From: Nocardia africana NBRC 100379
GTDB taxonomy: Bacteria > Actinomycetota > Actinomycetes > Mycobacteriales > Mycobacteriaceae
Assembly (NCBI RefSeq): GCF_001612635.1
Contig: NZ_BDAV01000005.1
Coordinates: 1 to 64,000, forward strand
DNA: 64,000 bases
Direction of reading: 5' to 3'
The translations under genes were made by a program, and so were the position numbers. Shown in pieces: positions 16,893 to 27,683 of this stretch. Under the pieces are notes generated by a model, which searched no databases, was not told where the DNA came from, and was given only the letters and a program-made list of their open reading frames with translations. The number at the start of each line of letters is the position of its first letter. The first letter of the stretch is position 1.

Positions 16893-17336
16893 TCAGTCTT
16901 CCTCGTCGGGGTCGGGTTTGTAGGGATCGGCGTCGCCGGCATGGGTGGCGTTGGCCGCGACCTGCGCCACCTTCTCGTCGGCCGCGCGAGCCTTCGCCAG
17001 CAGTTGTTCCATCTCGCGCGCCGCATCGGGCACCGTGTCGAGGACGAAACTCAGCGACGGCGTGAACTTGATCCCGGTGGCCGCGCCCACTTTGGACCGC
17101 AGCACCCCTTTGGCCTTCTCCAGTCCGGCCGCGGCGCCCGCGAAATCCGGTTCGGCGGCGAGGGTTTCACCCATCACCGTGTAATAGACGGTCGCCTCCC
17201 GCAGATCACCGGTCACCTTGGCATCGGTGACGGTGACGAAACGCAGCCGCGGATCCTTGATCTCGTATTCGATCGCCGTCCCGACGATCGTGACGATCCG
17301 CTTCGCGAGTCGGCGTGCCCTGGCCTGATCCACCAT
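16893..17336 (-). CDS. rbfA: 30S ribosome-binding factor A
   Basis: 147-aa RbfA, a late 30S maturation factor that binds near the 5' end of 16S rRNA. The KH-type fold starts with [17 protein letters not shown] and contains [19 protein letters not shown] and ATVYYTV, then the SKVG and TPSLSFVLD strand. The tail is acidic and Asp/Pro-rich ([10 protein letters not shown]). It sits in the infB operon, 23 nt after the ylxP-like gene. Confidence 0.95.
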   Translation of the reverse strand: MVDQARARRLAKRIVTIVGTAIEYEIKDPRLRFVTVTDAKVTGDLREATVYYTVMGETLAAEPDFAGAAAGLEKAKGVLRSKVGAATGIKFTPSLSFVLDTVPDAAREMEQLLAKARAADEKVAQVAANATHAGDADPYKPDPDEED

Positions 17337-17359
17337 GGCGGGCCCTCCTCACTTGTCAT

Positions 17360-17650
17360 TCAGTCTTCGGGTCCGAAGATGCGGCGGCGTACTGCCAGCA
17401 ACTGTAACTCCGGACGGGCCGCCACGTGGCGTTCACACTTGTCCAGCACCGCTGTGAGATGTCCCATCTCGGAGCTGACCAGCGCGACGCCCAACTGTGA
17501 GCGGCGGTATTGATCGTGATCGCCGCCCTCGACCGCACTGACGCCGAAGCGCTGCAGTTCGGCCAGTATCGGGCGGATCACCGACCGCTTCTCCTTCAAC
17601 GAGTGCACATCGCCGAGCAGGATGTCGAACTCCAGCGCACCGACGAACAA
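17360..17650 (-). CDS. DUF503 family protein (YlxP-like)
   Basis: 96-aa protein with the family start VGALEFDILLGDVHSLKEKRSVIRP (split here across strand and helix) and the later VALVSSEMGHLTAVLDKCERH. DUF503 genes lie between infB and rbfA in many bacteria and are implicated in ribosome assembly, but the molecular role is unsettled. The gene is separated from infB by 99 bp that contain a 14-bp inverted repeat. Confidence 0.85.
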   Translation of the reverse strand: MFVGALEFDILLGDVHSLKEKRSVIRPILAELQRFGVSAVEGGDHDQYRRSQLGVALVSSEMGHLTAVLDKCERHVAARPELQLLAVRRRIFGPED

Positions 17651-17688
17651 CGGCTCACCTCTTCACATGTCGCGACGAGCGCCCGCGA

Positions 17689-17736
17689 AGCGAACGTCAC
17701 GTCCGGTCGTTGCCCGCACCGAACGTGACGTTCGCT
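17689..17736. repeat. 14-bp perfect inverted repeat between infB and the DUF503 gene
   Basis: AGCGAACGTCACGT (17689-17702) and ACGTGACGTTCGCT (17723-17736) are exact reverse complements separated by 20 nt. The right arm also contains the smaller palindrome AACGTGACGTT. The structure could attenuate or process the operon transcript after infB. There is no U-tract. Confidence 0.55.
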
Positions 17737-17749
17737 CACTGTGGACGAC

Positions 17750-20713
17750 TCAGTCGCGCGGCTTCTCCCGAAGCTCGTAGGCCTCGATGATGTCGCCTTC
17801 CTTGATGTCGTTGTAGCCCAACGTCATACCGCATTCGAAGCCCTCGCGGACCTCGGTGGCGTCGTCCTTCTCCCGGCGCAGCGATTGGATCGTCGTATCG
17901 GCGATCACCACGCTGTCGCGCAGCAGGCGGGCCTTGGCGTTGCGCTTGACCGTCCCGGAGGTGATCATGCAGCCGGCGATATTGCCGAACTTCGAGGAGC
18001 GGAACACCGCGCGGATCTCGGCGCGACCCAGTTCGGCCTCTTCGTAGATCGGCTTGAGCATGCCCTTGAGGGCCTTCTCGATCTCGTCGATGGCCTGGTA
18101 GATCACCGAGTAGTAGCGGATGTCCACACCCTCGCGGTTGGCGAGTTCGGTGGCCTTGCCCTCGGCCCGGACGTTGAACCCGATGATGATCGCGTTCGAC
18201 GCCGACGCCAGGTTGACGTTGGTCTCGGTGACACCACCGACACCGCGGTCGATGACCCGCAGCCGGACCTCGTCGCTGATCTCGATGCCGAGCAGCGCCT
18301 CTTCCAGGGCCTCGACCGTACCGGAGTTGTCGCCCTTGAGGATCAGGTTGAGCTCCGAGGTCTCCTTCAGAGCGGCATCCAGATCTTCCAGGCTGATCCG
18401 CTTGCGGCTGCGCGCGGCCAGAGCGTTGCGCTTCCGCGCATTGCGCCGGTCGGCGATCTGGCGGGCGATGCGGTCCTCCTCGACGACGAGCAGGTTGTCG
18501 CCCGCGCCCGGCACCGAGGTGAAACCGATGACCTGCACCGGACGCGACGGCAGCGCCGCGTCCACATCCTCGCCGTGTTCGTCGACCATGCGGCGGACGC
18601 GGCCGTAGGCGTCACCCGCCACGATCGAGTCACCGACGCGCAAGGTACCGCGCTGCACCAGCACGGTGGCCACCGGACCACGGCCGCGGTCCAGATGCGC
18701 CTCGATGGCGACACCCTGGGCGTCCATATCCGGGTTGGCCCGCAGGTCCAGGGCGGCGTCCGCGGTCAGCACCACGGCCTCGAGCAGGGCTTCGATATTG
18801 GTGCCCTGACGCGCCGAGATGTTGACGAACATGGTGTCGCCGCCGTACTCCTCGGCCACCAGGTTGTATTCGGTGAGCTGCTGGCGCACCTTCTCCGGGT
18901 TGGCGCCTTCCTTGTCGATCTTGTTGACCGCCACCACGATCGGCACGTCCGCGGCCTGCGCGTGGTTGATGGCCTCCACCGTCTGCGGCATGACGCCGTC
19001 GTCGGCGGCGACCACCAGGATCGCGATATCGGTGGCCTTGGCACCACGGGCACGCATGGCGGTGAACGCCTCGTGACCGGGGGTGTCGATGAAGGTGATC
19101 AGGCGCTCTTCGTCGTTGACGTTGGTGAGGACCTGGTAGGCGCCGATGTGCTGGGTGATACCGCCGGCCTCGCCCTCGCGGACGTTGGTCTTGCGGATCG
19201 TGTCCAGCAGTCGGGTCTTACCGTGGTCGACGTGACCCATGACGGTCACGACCGGCGGGCGGACCTGCAGGTCGCCTTCGTCGCCCTCGTCCTCGCCGTA
19301 GCTGAGGTCGAAGCTCTCGAGCAGCTCGCGGTCCTCGTCCTCGGGCGAGACCACGTGCACGACGTAGTTCATCTCGCCGCCGAGCAGCTCGAAGATCTCG
19401 TCGTTGACCGACTGGGTCGCGGTGACCATCTCACCGAGGTTGAACAACACCTGCACCAGCGAGGCCGGGTTGGCGTTGATCTTCTCGGCGAAGTCCGACA
19501 GCGACGCGCCGCGGGCGAGACGGATGATCTCGCCGTTGCCGCGCGGCAGCCGCACACCGCCGACCGACGGTGCCTGCATGTTCTCGTATTCGGCGCGTTT
19601 CGCCCGCTTCGACTTGCGGCCCTTGCGGGGCGCGCCACCGGGACGGCCGAAGGCACCCGCGGCACCGCCGCGACCGCCGCCACCACCCGGACGGCCACCG
19701 CCGCCACCGGGACGACCGCGGAAACCACCGGCCACGGGCGCACCCGCGCCACCGCCGCCACCGGCGCCGCCGCCACCGCGGTAGTTACCGCCGCCGCCAC
19801 CACCGGGACGACCGCCGCCGCCACCCGGCGCACCGCCGGGACGACCCGGACGACCCGCCGACGGGCCCGGACGGGCCGCACGAGCGGGCATCGCACCCGG
19901 ATTCGGCCGGGGCGGCATCGAGCCGGGAGACGGACGCGGGCCACCGGGACGGGGACCGCCCTGACCGGCCGGCGGACGCGGCGCGCCCTGACCCGGGCCC
20001 GGACGCGGACCACCCTGGCCGGGGCGCGGACCGCCCTGACCCGGACGCGGCGCACCCTGACCGGGCCCCGGACGCGGTCCGGGAGCCGGACGCGGCGCCG
20101 GGCGCTCGGGCGCCGACGAGAAGGGATTGTTGCCCACCCGCGGGGTCTTCGGACCCGGCTTGGGACCGGGCGTCGCCGGGCGCGGCGCGCCCTGCTGCCC
20201 ACCCGGAGTGCGCGGCTGGCCGGGGCGCGGCGTGCCCTGGGCCGGACGTGCGCCGGGCTGCTGCGCCGGAGCCGACGGGGCGGACGCCGACGGCGCCGCA
20301 CCCGCGGAGGCCGCCGGAGCGGCCGGCTTCGGACCGGGTTTGACGGCCGGGCCGGGCTTCACCGCATCGGGACGCGCTGCCGCCGCAGGGGTTTCGGCCG
20401 CGGGGGCCGAATCGGCCTGGGCCGCAGCCGGAGCCGGACGCGGGCCGGGACGCGGACCCGGGGTCGCGCCGGCGGCCGGCTTGGCGGCCGGACGTGCCTG
20501 GGCGGGACCGGGCTTCGCGGAGGATTTCGCGGAGCCGTTGGACGGGGCGGACTTCGCCGCGAACGACTCCCGCAGCCGGCGTGCGACGGGTGCCTCCACC
20601 GTCGACGACGCCGACTTCACGAACTCGCCCTGCTCCTTGAGCGTTGCGAGTAGTTCTTTGCTCGTGACACCGAGTTCTTTAGCCAACTCGTGCACGCGGG
20701 CCTTGCCTGCCAC
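17750..20713 (-). CDS. infB: Translation initiation factor IF-2
   Basis: 987-aa IF-2, the GTPase that positions initiator fMet-tRNA on the 30S subunit. The GTG at 20713 with GAGGAG upstream matches the mycobacterial N-terminus ([17 protein letters not shown]). After the IF2N helix a very long Pro/Gly/Arg-rich linker (about residues 55-385, 19560-20550) precedes a second IF2N-like segment and the G domain. G1 is GHVDHGKT near residue 490, followed by DTPGHEAF and NKIDKEGAN, then domains II-IV ending near the C-terminal initiator-tRNA-binding barrel. It is the central gene of the operon. Confidence 0.97.
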   Translation of the reverse strand: MAGKARVHELAKELGVTSKELLATLKEQGEFVKSASSTVEAPVARRLRESFAAKSAPSNGSAKSSAKPGPAQARPAAKPAAGATPGPRPGPRPAPAAAQADSAPAAETPAAAARPDAVKPGPAVKPGPKPAAPAASAGAAPSASAPSAPAQQPGARPAQGTPRPGQPRTPGGQQGAPRPATPGPKPGPKTPRVGNNPFSSAPERPAPRPAPGPRPGPGQGAPRPGQGGPRPGQGGPRPGPGQGAPRPPAGQGGPRPGGPRPSPGSMPPRPNPGAMPARAARPGPSAGRPGRPGGAPGGGGGRPGGGGGGNYRGGGGAGGGGGAGAPVAGGFRGRPGGGGGRPGGGGGRGGAAGAFGRPGGAPRKGRKSKRAKRAEYENMQAPSVGGVRLPRGNGEIIRLARGASLSDFAEKINANPASLVQVLFNLGEMVTATQSVNDEIFELLGGEMNYVVHVVSPEDEDRELLESFDLSYGEDEGDEGDLQVRPPVVTVMGHVDHGKTRLLDTIRKTNVREGEAGGITQHIGAYQVLTNVNDEERLITFIDTPGHEAFTAMRARGAKATDIAILVVAADDGVMPQTVEAINHAQAADVPIVVAVNKIDKEGANPEKVRQQLTEYNLVAEEYGGDTMFVNISARQGTNIEALLEAVVLTADAALDLRANPDMDAQGVAIEAHLDRGRGPVATVLVQRGTLRVGDSIVAGDAYGRVRRMVDEHGEDVDAALPSRPVQVIGFTSVPGAGDNLLVVEEDRIARQIADRRNARKRNALAARSRKRISLEDLDAALKETSELNLILKGDNSGTVEALEEALLGIEISDEVRLRVIDRGVGGVTETNVNLASASNAIIIGFNVRAEGKATELANREGVDIRYYSVIYQAIDEIEKALKGMLKPIYEEAELGRAEIRAVFRSSKFGNIAGCMITSGTVKRNAKARLLRDSVVIADTTIQSLRREKDDATEVREGFECGMTLGYNDIKEGDIIEAYELREKPRD

Positions 20714-20833
20714 TGCTCTCCTCACTGAGAGGTCGAGCGCGACAGTCTCTTGCTCCCCGTTCAGGGGTCAGGACGCCCGCACGACCTCGGGTTATCTTCG
20801 ATGGCCGTTCATCGTTGGTACTTCACGGTGTGC

Positions 20834-21214
20834 TCATGAGTGCTCGTGCCTGTTCTCGACGTAGTGCTCCAGGGCTGAGATATCCAGTTTTCCGGACACT
20901 CGTAGCGCTCTGCCGAACGCTCGGCGCCGCTCTGCCATGCTCAGACAAGCCGAAACGGGGTGCAGCCAAGCACCCCTCCCGGGAAGTCTGCGCCGCGGAT
21001 CGGGAACGATCGCGACGACGGCGTCCCTGTCGGGAGCGCTGCCGGGCGATTGCGCCACGACCCGCAACAGATCGGCGGCCAGCTCGCGTTTCCGGCATCC
21101 GACACAGGTCCGGACCGGGCCGGGAGTTCGGGTTCTCACCCGAGCACCGACCTGGGCGGAAAGTGCGGATACCGAAGACTCGCGCTGAGCCTGTGTCCAC
21201 TGTACCGCTGCCAT
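20834..21214 (-). CDS. ylxR: YlxR family RNA-binding protein (DUF448)
   Basis: 126-aa YlxR homologue. The motif VRTCVGCRKRELAADLLRVV is diagnostic, followed by GRGAWLHPVSACL and RRRAFGRALR. The family binds RNA or nucleoid and lies between nusA and infB in many Gram-positive bacteria (Rv2840c in M. tuberculosis). About 30 extra residues precede the conserved core. The ATG has GGAG 8 nt upstream; the GTG at 21139 is an alternative closer to the core. Confidence 0.88.
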   Translation of the reverse strand: MAAVQWTQAQRESSVSALSAQVGARVRTRTPGPVRTCVGCRKRELAADLLRVVAQSPGSAPDRDAVVAIVPDPRRRLPGRGAWLHPVSACLSMAERRRAFGRALRVSGKLDISALEHYVENRHEHS

Positions 21215-21277
21215 GTCCCGATCTCCGCATCCAGCCCCTCGTCGACCCCCGCACCCGCACTGCCGTCCCGCCGCGGC

Positions 21278-22306
21278 CTACCCCTGCTGGGCGTGCGGTC
21301 GCGGCGATCCGGCCACGTCGGGGGCGGCGTCGGAGCGGATATCGATGCGCCAACCGGTCAATCGCGCGGCCAACCGGGCGTTCTGACCTTCCTTGCCGAT
21401 AGCCAGCGAGAGCTGGAAATCGGGGACCACGACCCGGGCGGCACGGGCCTCCGGATCGACGATCGTGACCGAGACAACCTTCGACGGGCTCAATGCATTC
21501 CCGACGAAGGCGGCCGGATCCTCGGCCCAGTCGATGATGTCGATCTTCTCGCCCGCCAGCTCGCTCATCACGTTGCGCACGCGCTGGCCCATCGGGCCGA
21601 TACACGCGCCCTTGGCGTTCACCCCGGGCACCGTGGAACGCACCGCGATCTTGGAGCGGTGGCCGGCCTCGCGGGCCACGGCGACGATCTCCACCGAACC
21701 GTCGGCGATCTCGGGCACCTCGAGCGCGAACAGCCGGCGCACCAGATTCGGGTGAGTGCGCGACAGCGTGATCTGCGGGCCGCGCGCGCCGCGGGAGACG
21801 CCGTAGACGTAGCACTTGATGCGATCCCCGTGCTCGTAGGTCTCGCCGGGGACCTGCTCGGCCGGGGGGATCAGACCCTCGGCGCCGTTGGCCTCGCTAC
21901 CGATGCGCACCACGACCGTGCCGCGGGCGTTCATCCGGGCGTCGCGCTGGACGACGCCGCCGACGATATCGCCCTCGTGCGTGGAGAACTCTCCGAAGGA
22001 TTTCTCGTTCTCGGCGTCGCGCAGCCGCTGCAGCACCACCTGGCGCGCGGTGGTGGCCGCGATGCGGCCGAATCCCTCCGGCGTGTCGTCCCATTCGGAC
22101 ACGACATTGCCGTCGGCGTCGGTCTCGGTGGCCATCACGCGCACCACGCCGGTCTTCTGATTGATGTCGATGCGTGCGTTGGGCTCGTGGCCCTCGGTGT
22201 GCCGATAGGCGGTCAGCAGAGCCGACTCGATCGCGGAGAGCACTGTCTCCATCGAGATTCCCTTATCGGCGACGATCGCACGCAGGGCTTCGATTTCGAT
22301 GTTCAT
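21278..22306 (-). CDS. nusA: Transcription termination/antitermination factor NusA
   Basis: 342-aa NusA with the short actinobacterial architecture. The N-terminal RNA polymerase-binding domain begins [16 protein letters not shown]. An S1 domain (about 125-195) contains [12 protein letters not shown], and two KH domains include [14 protein letters not shown] and the later [20 protein letters not shown]. There is no C-terminal acidic repeat region, as in M. tuberculosis. Its ATG overlaps the rimP stop by 4 nt (ATGA). Confidence 0.96.
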   Translation of the reverse strand: MNIEIEALRAIVADKGISMETVLSAIESALLTAYRHTEGHEPNARIDINQKTGVVRVMATETDADGNVVSEWDDTPEGFGRIAATTARQVVLQRLRDAENEKSFGEFSTHEGDIVGGVVQRDARMNARGTVVVRIGSEANGAEGLIPPAEQVPGETYEHGDRIKCYVYGVSRGARGPQITLSRTHPNLVRRLFALEVPEIADGSVEIVAVAREAGHRSKIAVRSTVPGVNAKGACIGPMGQRVRNVMSELAGEKIDIIDWAEDPAAFVGNALSPSKVVSVTIVDPEARAARVVVPDFQLSLAIGKEGQNARLAARLTGWRIDIRSDAAPDVAGSPRPHAQQG

Positions 22307-22938
22307 TCCACGATCCCTTCGGTCGGCGCAATTACTGAGTTTTCTCCCCGGGCGGCGGGTGCGGCCGGATCGACGGCCTCATCGGCGGCGCCCGGCTCCG
22401 GGCGGCCCGCGGCCACGCCCCCGGCCAATTCCATTTCCGCCGCACCGGGTGGTGAGAACTCCACCTGGACGACCGCGGATTCGATATCCGCCAGCGCCAC
22501 GCTCACCCGGTGGGGCGCGCGCTTACCGCCCAGCACCAGGGCAACCTCGGTCTCGGTGCTCGCGCCGACGCGCGCGTCGAAGGTGGAGGCGCCCTCGGGG
22601 GACTGCGCGCCCGGCCGCATCCGCACCCGCACCTTGCGACCGCGCGCCCGTCGCCAGTGGCGCGGGGCGGTCAGCGGGCGGTCGACACCCGGCGTGGTGA
22701 CTTCCAGCAGATAGGGGGTTTCGCCCAGATCGGCGGCGGCGTCGAGCACTTCGGAAATCTCGGAACTCACGTCCGCGATCGTGTCCAGATCGACGGTCTC
22801 GTCGCCGTCGACGGTCACCGTCACCCGCGCCTGCGGCCCGCCCGCGGCCGTGATGTGCACGCCCTCGAGGTCGAGCCCTCGGCGTTCGACGAGCCCAGCA
22901 ACGAGCTGGCTCACCCTTTCCTCGGTCGGCATCGGCAT
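22303..22938 (-). CDS. rimP: Ribosome maturation factor RimP
   Basis: 211-aa RimP, needed for 30S subunit maturation. Typical segments are [18 protein letters not shown], the [18 protein letters not shown] helix and [20 protein letters not shown]-terminal Ala/Pro-rich extension of about 40 residues lies beyond the SH3-like domain. It is the first gene of the minus-strand nusA-infB operon. ATG 22938 has AGGAG 9 nt upstream; a second ATG lies two codons later. Confidence 0.93.
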   Translation of the reverse strand: MPMPTEERVSQLVAGLVERRGLDLEGVHITAAGGPQARVTVTVDGDETVDLDTIADVSSEISEVLDAAADLGETPYLLEVTTPGVDRPLTAPRHWRRARGRKVRVRMRPGAQSPEGASTFDARVGASTETEVALVLGGKRAPHRVSVALADIESAVVQVEFSPPGAAEMELAGGVAAGRPEPGAADEAVDPAAPAARGENSVIAPTEGIVE

Positions 22939-23319
22939 ATGGGGCGGCTCCTGGTTCAGTTGTGACGCGGTATTGGTCCTGGTCCGGCATGGTCGGCGCG
23001 CATGTCCCGCGGATTGTTCCGCCGGAGGTCTAGCGTAACGCGCTGCAAGAGTGTAAAGGACCAGCCAACCCGGTCGAGTCGGCCCGGGTCGGGTCCGGTT
23101 GTGCGCCCACGGTCCGGAGACGGCCTCCGCTTCGCCGAATCCGACCGGCCGCCGCGCCGCGCCGCGTCCGTCCGGACGCATTCCTCGGCGGGTCCGCCGG
23201 CGGAGCTACCCGGGCTCAGCAGGGCGGACGGACGACAAGCCCGGCGGGAACGATCGCGAGCGGGGCGAGTCGGCGGGCTGGGCGCGGGGGCGCGCGGTGA
23301 TCACTGGCACGATGTAGGC
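22939..23319. other. 381-bp divergent intergenic region upstream of the rimP-nusA-infB operon
   Basis: No convincing gene is present. On the minus strand an AT-richer patch around 23027-23058 contains TTTACA and TACGCT boxes and is the likely promoter region of the rimP operon, with a leader of roughly 90 nt. The plus-strand side leads to the GTG at 23320; no strong ribosome site is seen there. Confidence 0.4.
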
Positions 23320-23859
23320 GTGCCCAGCCGTCTCGATGTGATTCCGGTGCCGCCGGATCGGACCGTTCACCCCCGCCTCGACCGCCGCTCGCTGTTGCGC
23401 TCGGCCGGAGGTGGCGTGGTCGCGCTCGTCGCCGTGAGCGCGGTCGCGGCCTGTTCGGACGACAAGCCGTCCGCACCGGATGTGCTTGTGTCGCAGGAGG
23501 AATCGGCCCGGACCGACGCGGTGTGGGCGAAGGCGGCCATCGCCGCCGCACCGGAGCACACCGCCGCGCTGACCGTCGTCGCCGCGCAGCGTGCCCAGCA
23601 CGCCGATGCGCTGCGCGCCGAAATCGACCGCGCCGTAGGCGTATACGGCGACGGGACGAAACCGAAATCCGCGACTCCCCCGGTCGTCGAACCCCCTGCC
23701 CCCGCCCCGCCGCCGACCGTCGCCGCGCTGCGTGCCCGGCTGACCGACTCCCAGCACTCCGCGGCCGAGCTGGCCGCAACACTGTCCGGATATCGCGCCG
23801 GCCTGATCGCCTCGATCAGCGCCTGCTGCGGCACCCACGTGGCGGTGGTGCTCTCGTGA
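23320..23859 (+). CDS. Tat-exported lipoprotein with ferritin-like helical domain (Rv2843-like position)
   Basis: 179-aa exported protein. A twin-arginine motif (DRRSLLR, residues 21-27) precedes a hydrophobic core and a lipobox AVAAC with Cys45, so it is predicted to be a Tat-translocated lipoprotein. The mature part is a helical bundle interrupted by a Pro-rich loop (VVEPPAPAPPPTV) and ends in AVVLS. Residue pattern resembles the ferritin-like fold of the next gene. It overlaps that gene by 4 nt (GTGA). Function is unknown; folding before export suggests a cofactor or metal. Confidence 0.65.
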   Translation: MPSRLDVIPVPPDRTVHPRLDRRSLLRSAGGGVVALVAVSAVAACSDDKPSAPDVLVSQEESARTDAVWAKAAIAAAPEHTAALTVVAAQRAQHADALRAEIDRAVGVYGDGTKPKSATPPVVEPPAPAPPPTVAALRARLTDSQHSAAELAATLSGYRAGLIASISACCGTHVAVVLS

Positions 23860-24287
23860 GTACCGATCAGCAGGCGCTGCTCGACGCGCTGAACGCCGAA
23901 TACACCGCGGTCTACGCCTACGGCCTCATCGCGGCCTACGCGTCCCCGGAGCGGGCGAAGGTCGTCGCCGAGTTCACCGCGGCCCACCGCGCCCGCCGCG
24001 ACGCCACCGTCGACGCCCTGAAGGCGGCCGGTGCGAGTGTCCCGGCGCCCGCCGCGGCCTACACCCCGCCGTTCCCGGTCGACGATCCCATCCCCGCGGC
24101 CAAACTCGCCGTCACCGTGGAAACCGACACCGCGGTGGCCTGGCGCGCGGTCGTCGAACACTCCACCACCGCGGATCTCCGCCGCACCGGCACCGAGGCT
24201 CTCACCGAATGCGCCACCCGCCTGGCCACCTGGCAGTCGATCCTCGGCGTGAATCCCGCGACCACACCGTTCCCGGGCCAGCCCTGA
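23856..24287 (+). CDS. DUF4439 ferritin-like domain protein (Rv2844-like)
   Basis: 143-aa four-helix protein recognised as DUF4439. Helix 1 has LNAEYTAVYAYGLIAAYA and helix 2 TAAHRARRDATVDALKAAG, supplying Glu and His as possible metal ligands. A PAAAYTPPFPVDDPIPA loop separates the pairs of helices. It lacks a signal peptide and is coupled by a 4-nt overlap to the Tat lipoprotein gene. The conserved pairing next to rimP in mycobacteria suggests the two products act together; the reaction is unknown. Confidence 0.75.
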   Translation: MSTDQQALLDALNAEYTAVYAYGLIAAYASPERAKVVAEFTAAHRARRDATVDALKAAGASVPAPAAAYTPPFPVDDPIPAAKLAVTVETDTAVAWRAVVEHSTTADLRRTGTEALTECATRLATWQSILGVNPATTPFPGQP

Positions 24288-24408
24288 GCCCGCAGCGGCC
24301 ACGACCGGTCGCCCGCGTCCTCGCGCACCGCGGGGCTGTTCGACGCACCGGTAGCGTGATCGCGGCGTGCGGCGGATGCTGCCGGGATACGTCGGAGGGA
24401 GAACGGGA

Positions 24409-24837
24409 ATGGCCGTGGGGATGCGACGGATCGGTGCGGCGCCGGCCGCGGGGGCGCTCGGATCGCTGCTCGCCGTGAGCGGGGCGGGCGCCGCCGTCAC
24501 GGGCGTGCACGTCGACGCCGGGCCGGACGGATTGCGAACCGGATGTTCCGCCACGCTGACCGCGACGGTCGACACCCCCGTGCCGGACGGCGGCACGGTG
24601 ACGTTCATCGACAGCGGCGGGTCGGTCCCGGGTAACGGCGAACCCATCGCGGGGACGCCGGTCTATCACCCCGAGAACGGCACGGTGACCATGGCGTGGA
24701 CGCCGAAATACACCGGGCGGCAGAACATCACGGCACAGCAGTTCGAGCCGGGGAGTTACACGTCGAGCAGCTATATCACCGTCGACGTGGTGGGCAGCGG
24801 CCTGAACACCGGTAGCTCCTGCCTTCCGTTGCCGTAG
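24409..24837 (+). CDS. Secreted protein with a bacterial Ig-like domain
   Basis: 142-aa protein with GGAGGGAG before the ATG. Residues 1 to about 28 form a signal peptide (Ala/Gly-rich, cleavage near GAGA). The rest is one Ig-like beta-sandwich with the marks GTVTFID, VTMAWTPKYTG and a C-terminal ITVDVVGS strand, with two Cys that may form a disulphide. It resembles the secreted protein at 39459-39968 in layout (GTV-x-F, W-x-P, two Cys), so the two are probably paralogues. Role is unknown, likely cell-surface or extracellular. Confidence 0.65.
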   Translation: MAVGMRRIGAAPAAGALGSLLAVSGAGAAVTGVHVDAGPDGLRTGCSATLTATVDTPVPDGGTVTFIDSGGSVPGNGEPIAGTPVYHPENGTVTMAWTPKYTGRQNITAQQFEPGSYTSSSYITVDVVGSGLNTGSSCLPLP

Positions 24838-24857
24838 CCGCCGTTCACCACCGGGGT

Positions 24858-24882
24858 GCACCCGGCCGGGGCGACCGGGTGC
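24858..24882. terminator. Hairpin between convergent Ig-like gene and proS
   Basis: GCACCCGG (24858-24865) and CCGGGTGC (24875-24882) form a perfect 8-bp GC-rich stem with a 9-nt loop between two gene ends. Confidence 0.5.
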
Positions 24883-24891
24883 CGCGGGCGA

Positions 24892-26649
24892 TCAGCCGCG
24901 AATCTTCGCGAGCACCGTATCGACGGCCGCGGCCGCCGGGATGTCCTCGGATTCGCCGGTGAAGCGATTGCGCAGCTCCACCTTGCCGTCGGCCCAGCCC
25001 CGGCCGATGACGAGAACCCAAGGCATGCCGAGCAATTCGGCATCCTTGAACTTGACGCCGGGTGAGGCGGTGCGGTCGTCGAACAGGACGTCCAGGCCCT
25101 GGGCGTCCAGGCCCGCGACGACCTCCTCGGCGCCGGTGCGGGCCGCCTCGTCCTTGTTGGCGATGACGACGTGCACATCGAAGGGGGCGACCTCGGCCGG
25201 CCAGCGCAGCCCCTTCTCGTCGTGCATCTGCTCCGCGATCACCGCGACCATCCGGGAGACGCCGACCCCGTAGGAACCCTGGACGAGCCGGACCGGTTTG
25301 CCGTTCTCACCCAGCACGTCCACCTCGAAGGCGTCGGTGTACTTGTAGCCGAGCTGGAAGATGTGTGCGATCTCGATCCCGCGCGCCGAGTGCAGCACAC
25401 CGCGGCCGTCGGGCGAGGGGTCACCATCGCGCACCTCAGCGGCCTCGATGGTGCCGTCGGGGGTGAAGTCGCGGCCCGCGACGAGTCCCACGACATGTTT
25501 GCCGGAGGCGTCGGCGCCGGTGATCCACGACGTGCCGGTGACCACACGCGGGTCGACCAGATAACGAATGCCGTTGTCCAGCAGCGCCTTCGGGCCGATG
25601 TAGCCCTTCACCAGGAACGGGTTGGCGGCGAAGTCCTCGTCGGTGAGCAACTCCACCTCGGCGGGCTCGAGGCTCGCGCCGAGCCGCTTGGCGTCGACCT
25701 CGCGATCACCGGGTACGCCGATGCCGACGATCTCGGACTTGCCGTCGGGGTGGCGCAGCTTCACCATGACGTTCTTCAGCGTGTCGGCGGCGGTCACCGG
25801 GCGGCCGTACTGTTCGGCGATCCCGGCGTCGTTGGCCCAGTCGACCAGGGACGCGATGGTCGGTGTGCCCGGCGTGTCGTGCACGACGGCGGCCGGCTGC
25901 CCCTCGACCGGGATCTCCGGCGGCGCGGGCGTCACCACGGCCTCCACATTGGCCGCATACCCCGATTCGCGGCAGGTCACATAGGTGTCCTCACCGATCG
26001 GGCTGCTGGCCAGGAATTCCTCCGAGGCGCTGCCGCCCATCGCACCGGAGGTGGCGGCGACGATCACGTATTCGATCCCGAGCCGGGCGAAGATGCGCTG
26101 ATATGCCTGGCGGTGCGCGGCGTAGCTGGCCTTCAGGCCGTCCTCGTCCAGATCGAAGGAATACGAGTCCTTCATGACGAATTCGCGCCCGCGCAGAATG
26201 CCGGCGCGCGGCCGTTCCTCGTCGCGATACTTGGTCTGAATCTGGTAGAGCGTGACCGGCAGATCCTTGTACGAGTTGTATTCACCCTTGACCGTCAGGG
26301 CGAACAATTCCTCGTGGGTGGGTCCGAGCAACATGTCGGCTCCCTTACGGTCCCGCAGGCGGAAAAGGCTGTCGCCGTATTCGGTCCAGCGATTGGTGGT
26401 CTCGTACGGCTCGCGCGGCAGCAGCGCGGGCAGCGAGATCTCCTGACCGCCGATCGCGTCCATCTCCTGGCGCACCACGTCCTCGATCTTGCGCAGCACC
26501 TTCAAACCCAGCGGCAACCACGAATAGACGCCCGGCGCGATCCGGCGCACATATCCGGCGCGGACCAGAAGTTTGTGGCTGGGCACCTCGGCGTCGGCGG
26601 GATCGTCGCGCAGGGTGCGCAGGAACAGGTGCGAGAGACGGGTGATCAC
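24892..26649 (-). CDS. proS: Prolyl-tRNA synthetase (bacterial type)
   Basis: 585-aa class II synthetase that charges tRNA-Pro. Motif 1 lies in the [19 protein letters not shown] region. Motif 2 includes [19 protein letters not shown] and motif 3 [10 protein letters not shown]. An INS-type editing domain (about 225-385) is present between motifs 2 and 3, so this is the bacterial form. The GTG start at 26649 lies 8 nt after a TAGTCT -10 box, suggesting a leaderless mRNA. It matches Rv2845c in position. Confidence 0.96.
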   Translation of the reverse strand: MITRLSHLFLRTLRDDPADAEVPSHKLLVRAGYVRRIAPGVYSWLPLGLKVLRKIEDVVRQEMDAIGGQEISLPALLPREPYETTNRWTEYGDSLFRLRDRKGADMLLGPTHEELFALTVKGEYNSYKDLPVTLYQIQTKYRDEERPRAGILRGREFVMKDSYSFDLDEDGLKASYAAHRQAYQRIFARLGIEYVIVAATSGAMGGSASEEFLASSPIGEDTYVTCRESGYAANVEAVVTPAPPEIPVEGQPAAVVHDTPGTPTIASLVDWANDAGIAEQYGRPVTAADTLKNVMVKLRHPDGKSEIVGIGVPGDREVDAKRLGASLEPAEVELLTDEDFAANPFLVKGYIGPKALLDNGIRYLVDPRVVTGTSWITGADASGKHVVGLVAGRDFTPDGTIEAAEVRDGDPSPDGRGVLHSARGIEIAHIFQLGYKYTDAFEVDVLGENGKPVRLVQGSYGVGVSRMVAVIAEQMHDEKGLRWPAEVAPFDVHVVIANKDEAARTGAEEVVAGLDAQGLDVLFDDRTASPGVKFKDAELLGMPWVLVIGRGWADGKVELRNRFTGESEDIPAAAAVDTVLAKIRG

Positions 26650-26707
26650 GGATGCACAGACTAGCCGCTGCTGCGTGGATGCCTGCAGGGCATTACCGTA
26701 TCGGCTC

Positions 26708-27472
26708 GTGCTGGTGATTCTGCCTCCTTCCGAAACCAAGTCCGACGGCGGAAATCTCGGTCCGCTCGATCTGGATTCTCTGTGGTTACCGCAGCTCACC
26801 ACGGTGCGGGACAAGCTGATCACCGAGCTGATCGAATTGTCCGCGGACCCGGAGGCCGCGCGGGTGGCATTGGGGCTGGGAAAGGCGACCGGCGCGGGCG
26901 CGGAAGGTTTGCAGACCGCGCTCACCCGCAACGCGTCGCTGCGGACCGCCTCGACCGCGCCGGCGCTGCGGCGCTACACCGGAGTGCTCTACGACGCGCT
27001 CGACGCCGATTCGCTGACCAAGACGCAGCGCGCCCGCGCGGAGGCGCGGCTGGCGATCGGTTCGGCGCTGTTCGGGGTCGTGCGCGCGGGGGATGCCATT
27101 CCGGGGTATCGGCTGTCGGGCGGTTCGAAACTACCGGGCCTGCCGACGCTGGCGTCGTTGTGGAAGCCGGTGCTGGCCCCGGCATTGCGGGAGGCGACCG
27201 CCGGTCAGCTGGTCGTCGACCTGCGGTCGGGGACCTATCAGCAATTGGGGCGGCTGCCCGGCGCGGTGACCGCGACCGTATTGACCGAACGCCCGGACGG
27301 CAGCCGCACGGTGGTGAGCCATTTCAACAAACATCACAAGGGGCTGCTGGCGCGGGCCCTGGTGTCGACTCGCGCCGAGCCCGGCGATATCCGCGCGCTG
27401 GCGCGGATCGCCGAAAAGGCCGGGCTGCGTGTGGAAATCGCGTCGTCGAGCGAACTGCTGGTCCTCACGTGA
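26708..27472 (+). CDS. yaaA: YaaA/DUF328 family peroxide-stress protein
   Basis: 254-aa YaaA-family protein. The N-terminus [14 protein letters not shown], the internal [38 protein letters not shown] (in two parts) and [17 protein letters not shown] near the end are diagnostic. E. coli YaaA limits free iron and DNA damage during H2O2 stress and binds DNA. It diverges from proS. The GTG is 8 nt after TACCGT (26694-26699), compatible with leaderless translation. Confidence 0.88.
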   Translation: MLVILPPSETKSDGGNLGPLDLDSLWLPQLTTVRDKLITELIELSADPEAARVALGLGKATGAGAEGLQTALTRNASLRTASTAPALRRYTGVLYDALDADSLTKTQRARAEARLAIGSALFGVVRAGDAIPGYRLSGGSKLPGLPTLASLWKPVLAPALREATAGQLVVDLRSGTYQQLGRLPGAVTATVLTERPDGSRTVVSHFNKHHKGLLARALVSTRAEPGDIRALARIAEKAGLRVEIASSSELLVLT

Positions 27473-27683
27473 GTGAATTCTCGGTGACCGCCGACGTAAT
27501 TCGAGCCGAATAGCGCCTGCCCAGCCACGGGAACAATCACCGAAAAACGCCTCTCCACCAGCGCATTCCACAGCCATCAGGGCGAAACACGGTCGCACGG
27601 AACGGGCATTCCGGCTCGCTATCGTAACGTCGGCGCGGCCGGCCGACCGCTGCCGTTGGGATGCGATGGGCGAGGAGTTCGGC

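Noticed and set aside
19560..20550. Repetitive GC-rich tract that looks like tandem repeats
   Set aside because: It encodes the Pro/Gly/Arg-rich linker of IF-2, common in high-GC actinobacteria; no exact repeat unit is kept.
17741..20653. A 970-aa open frame on the plus strand across infB
   Set aside because: It is the antisense shadow of a high-GC gene; the minus strand encodes IF-2 with all GTPase motifs and a proper start.
27473..27683. A 14-codon frame after yaaA
   Set aside because: Too short, with no ribosome site; the stretch more likely holds the promoter (TATCGT-like box) of the 668-aa protein gene.
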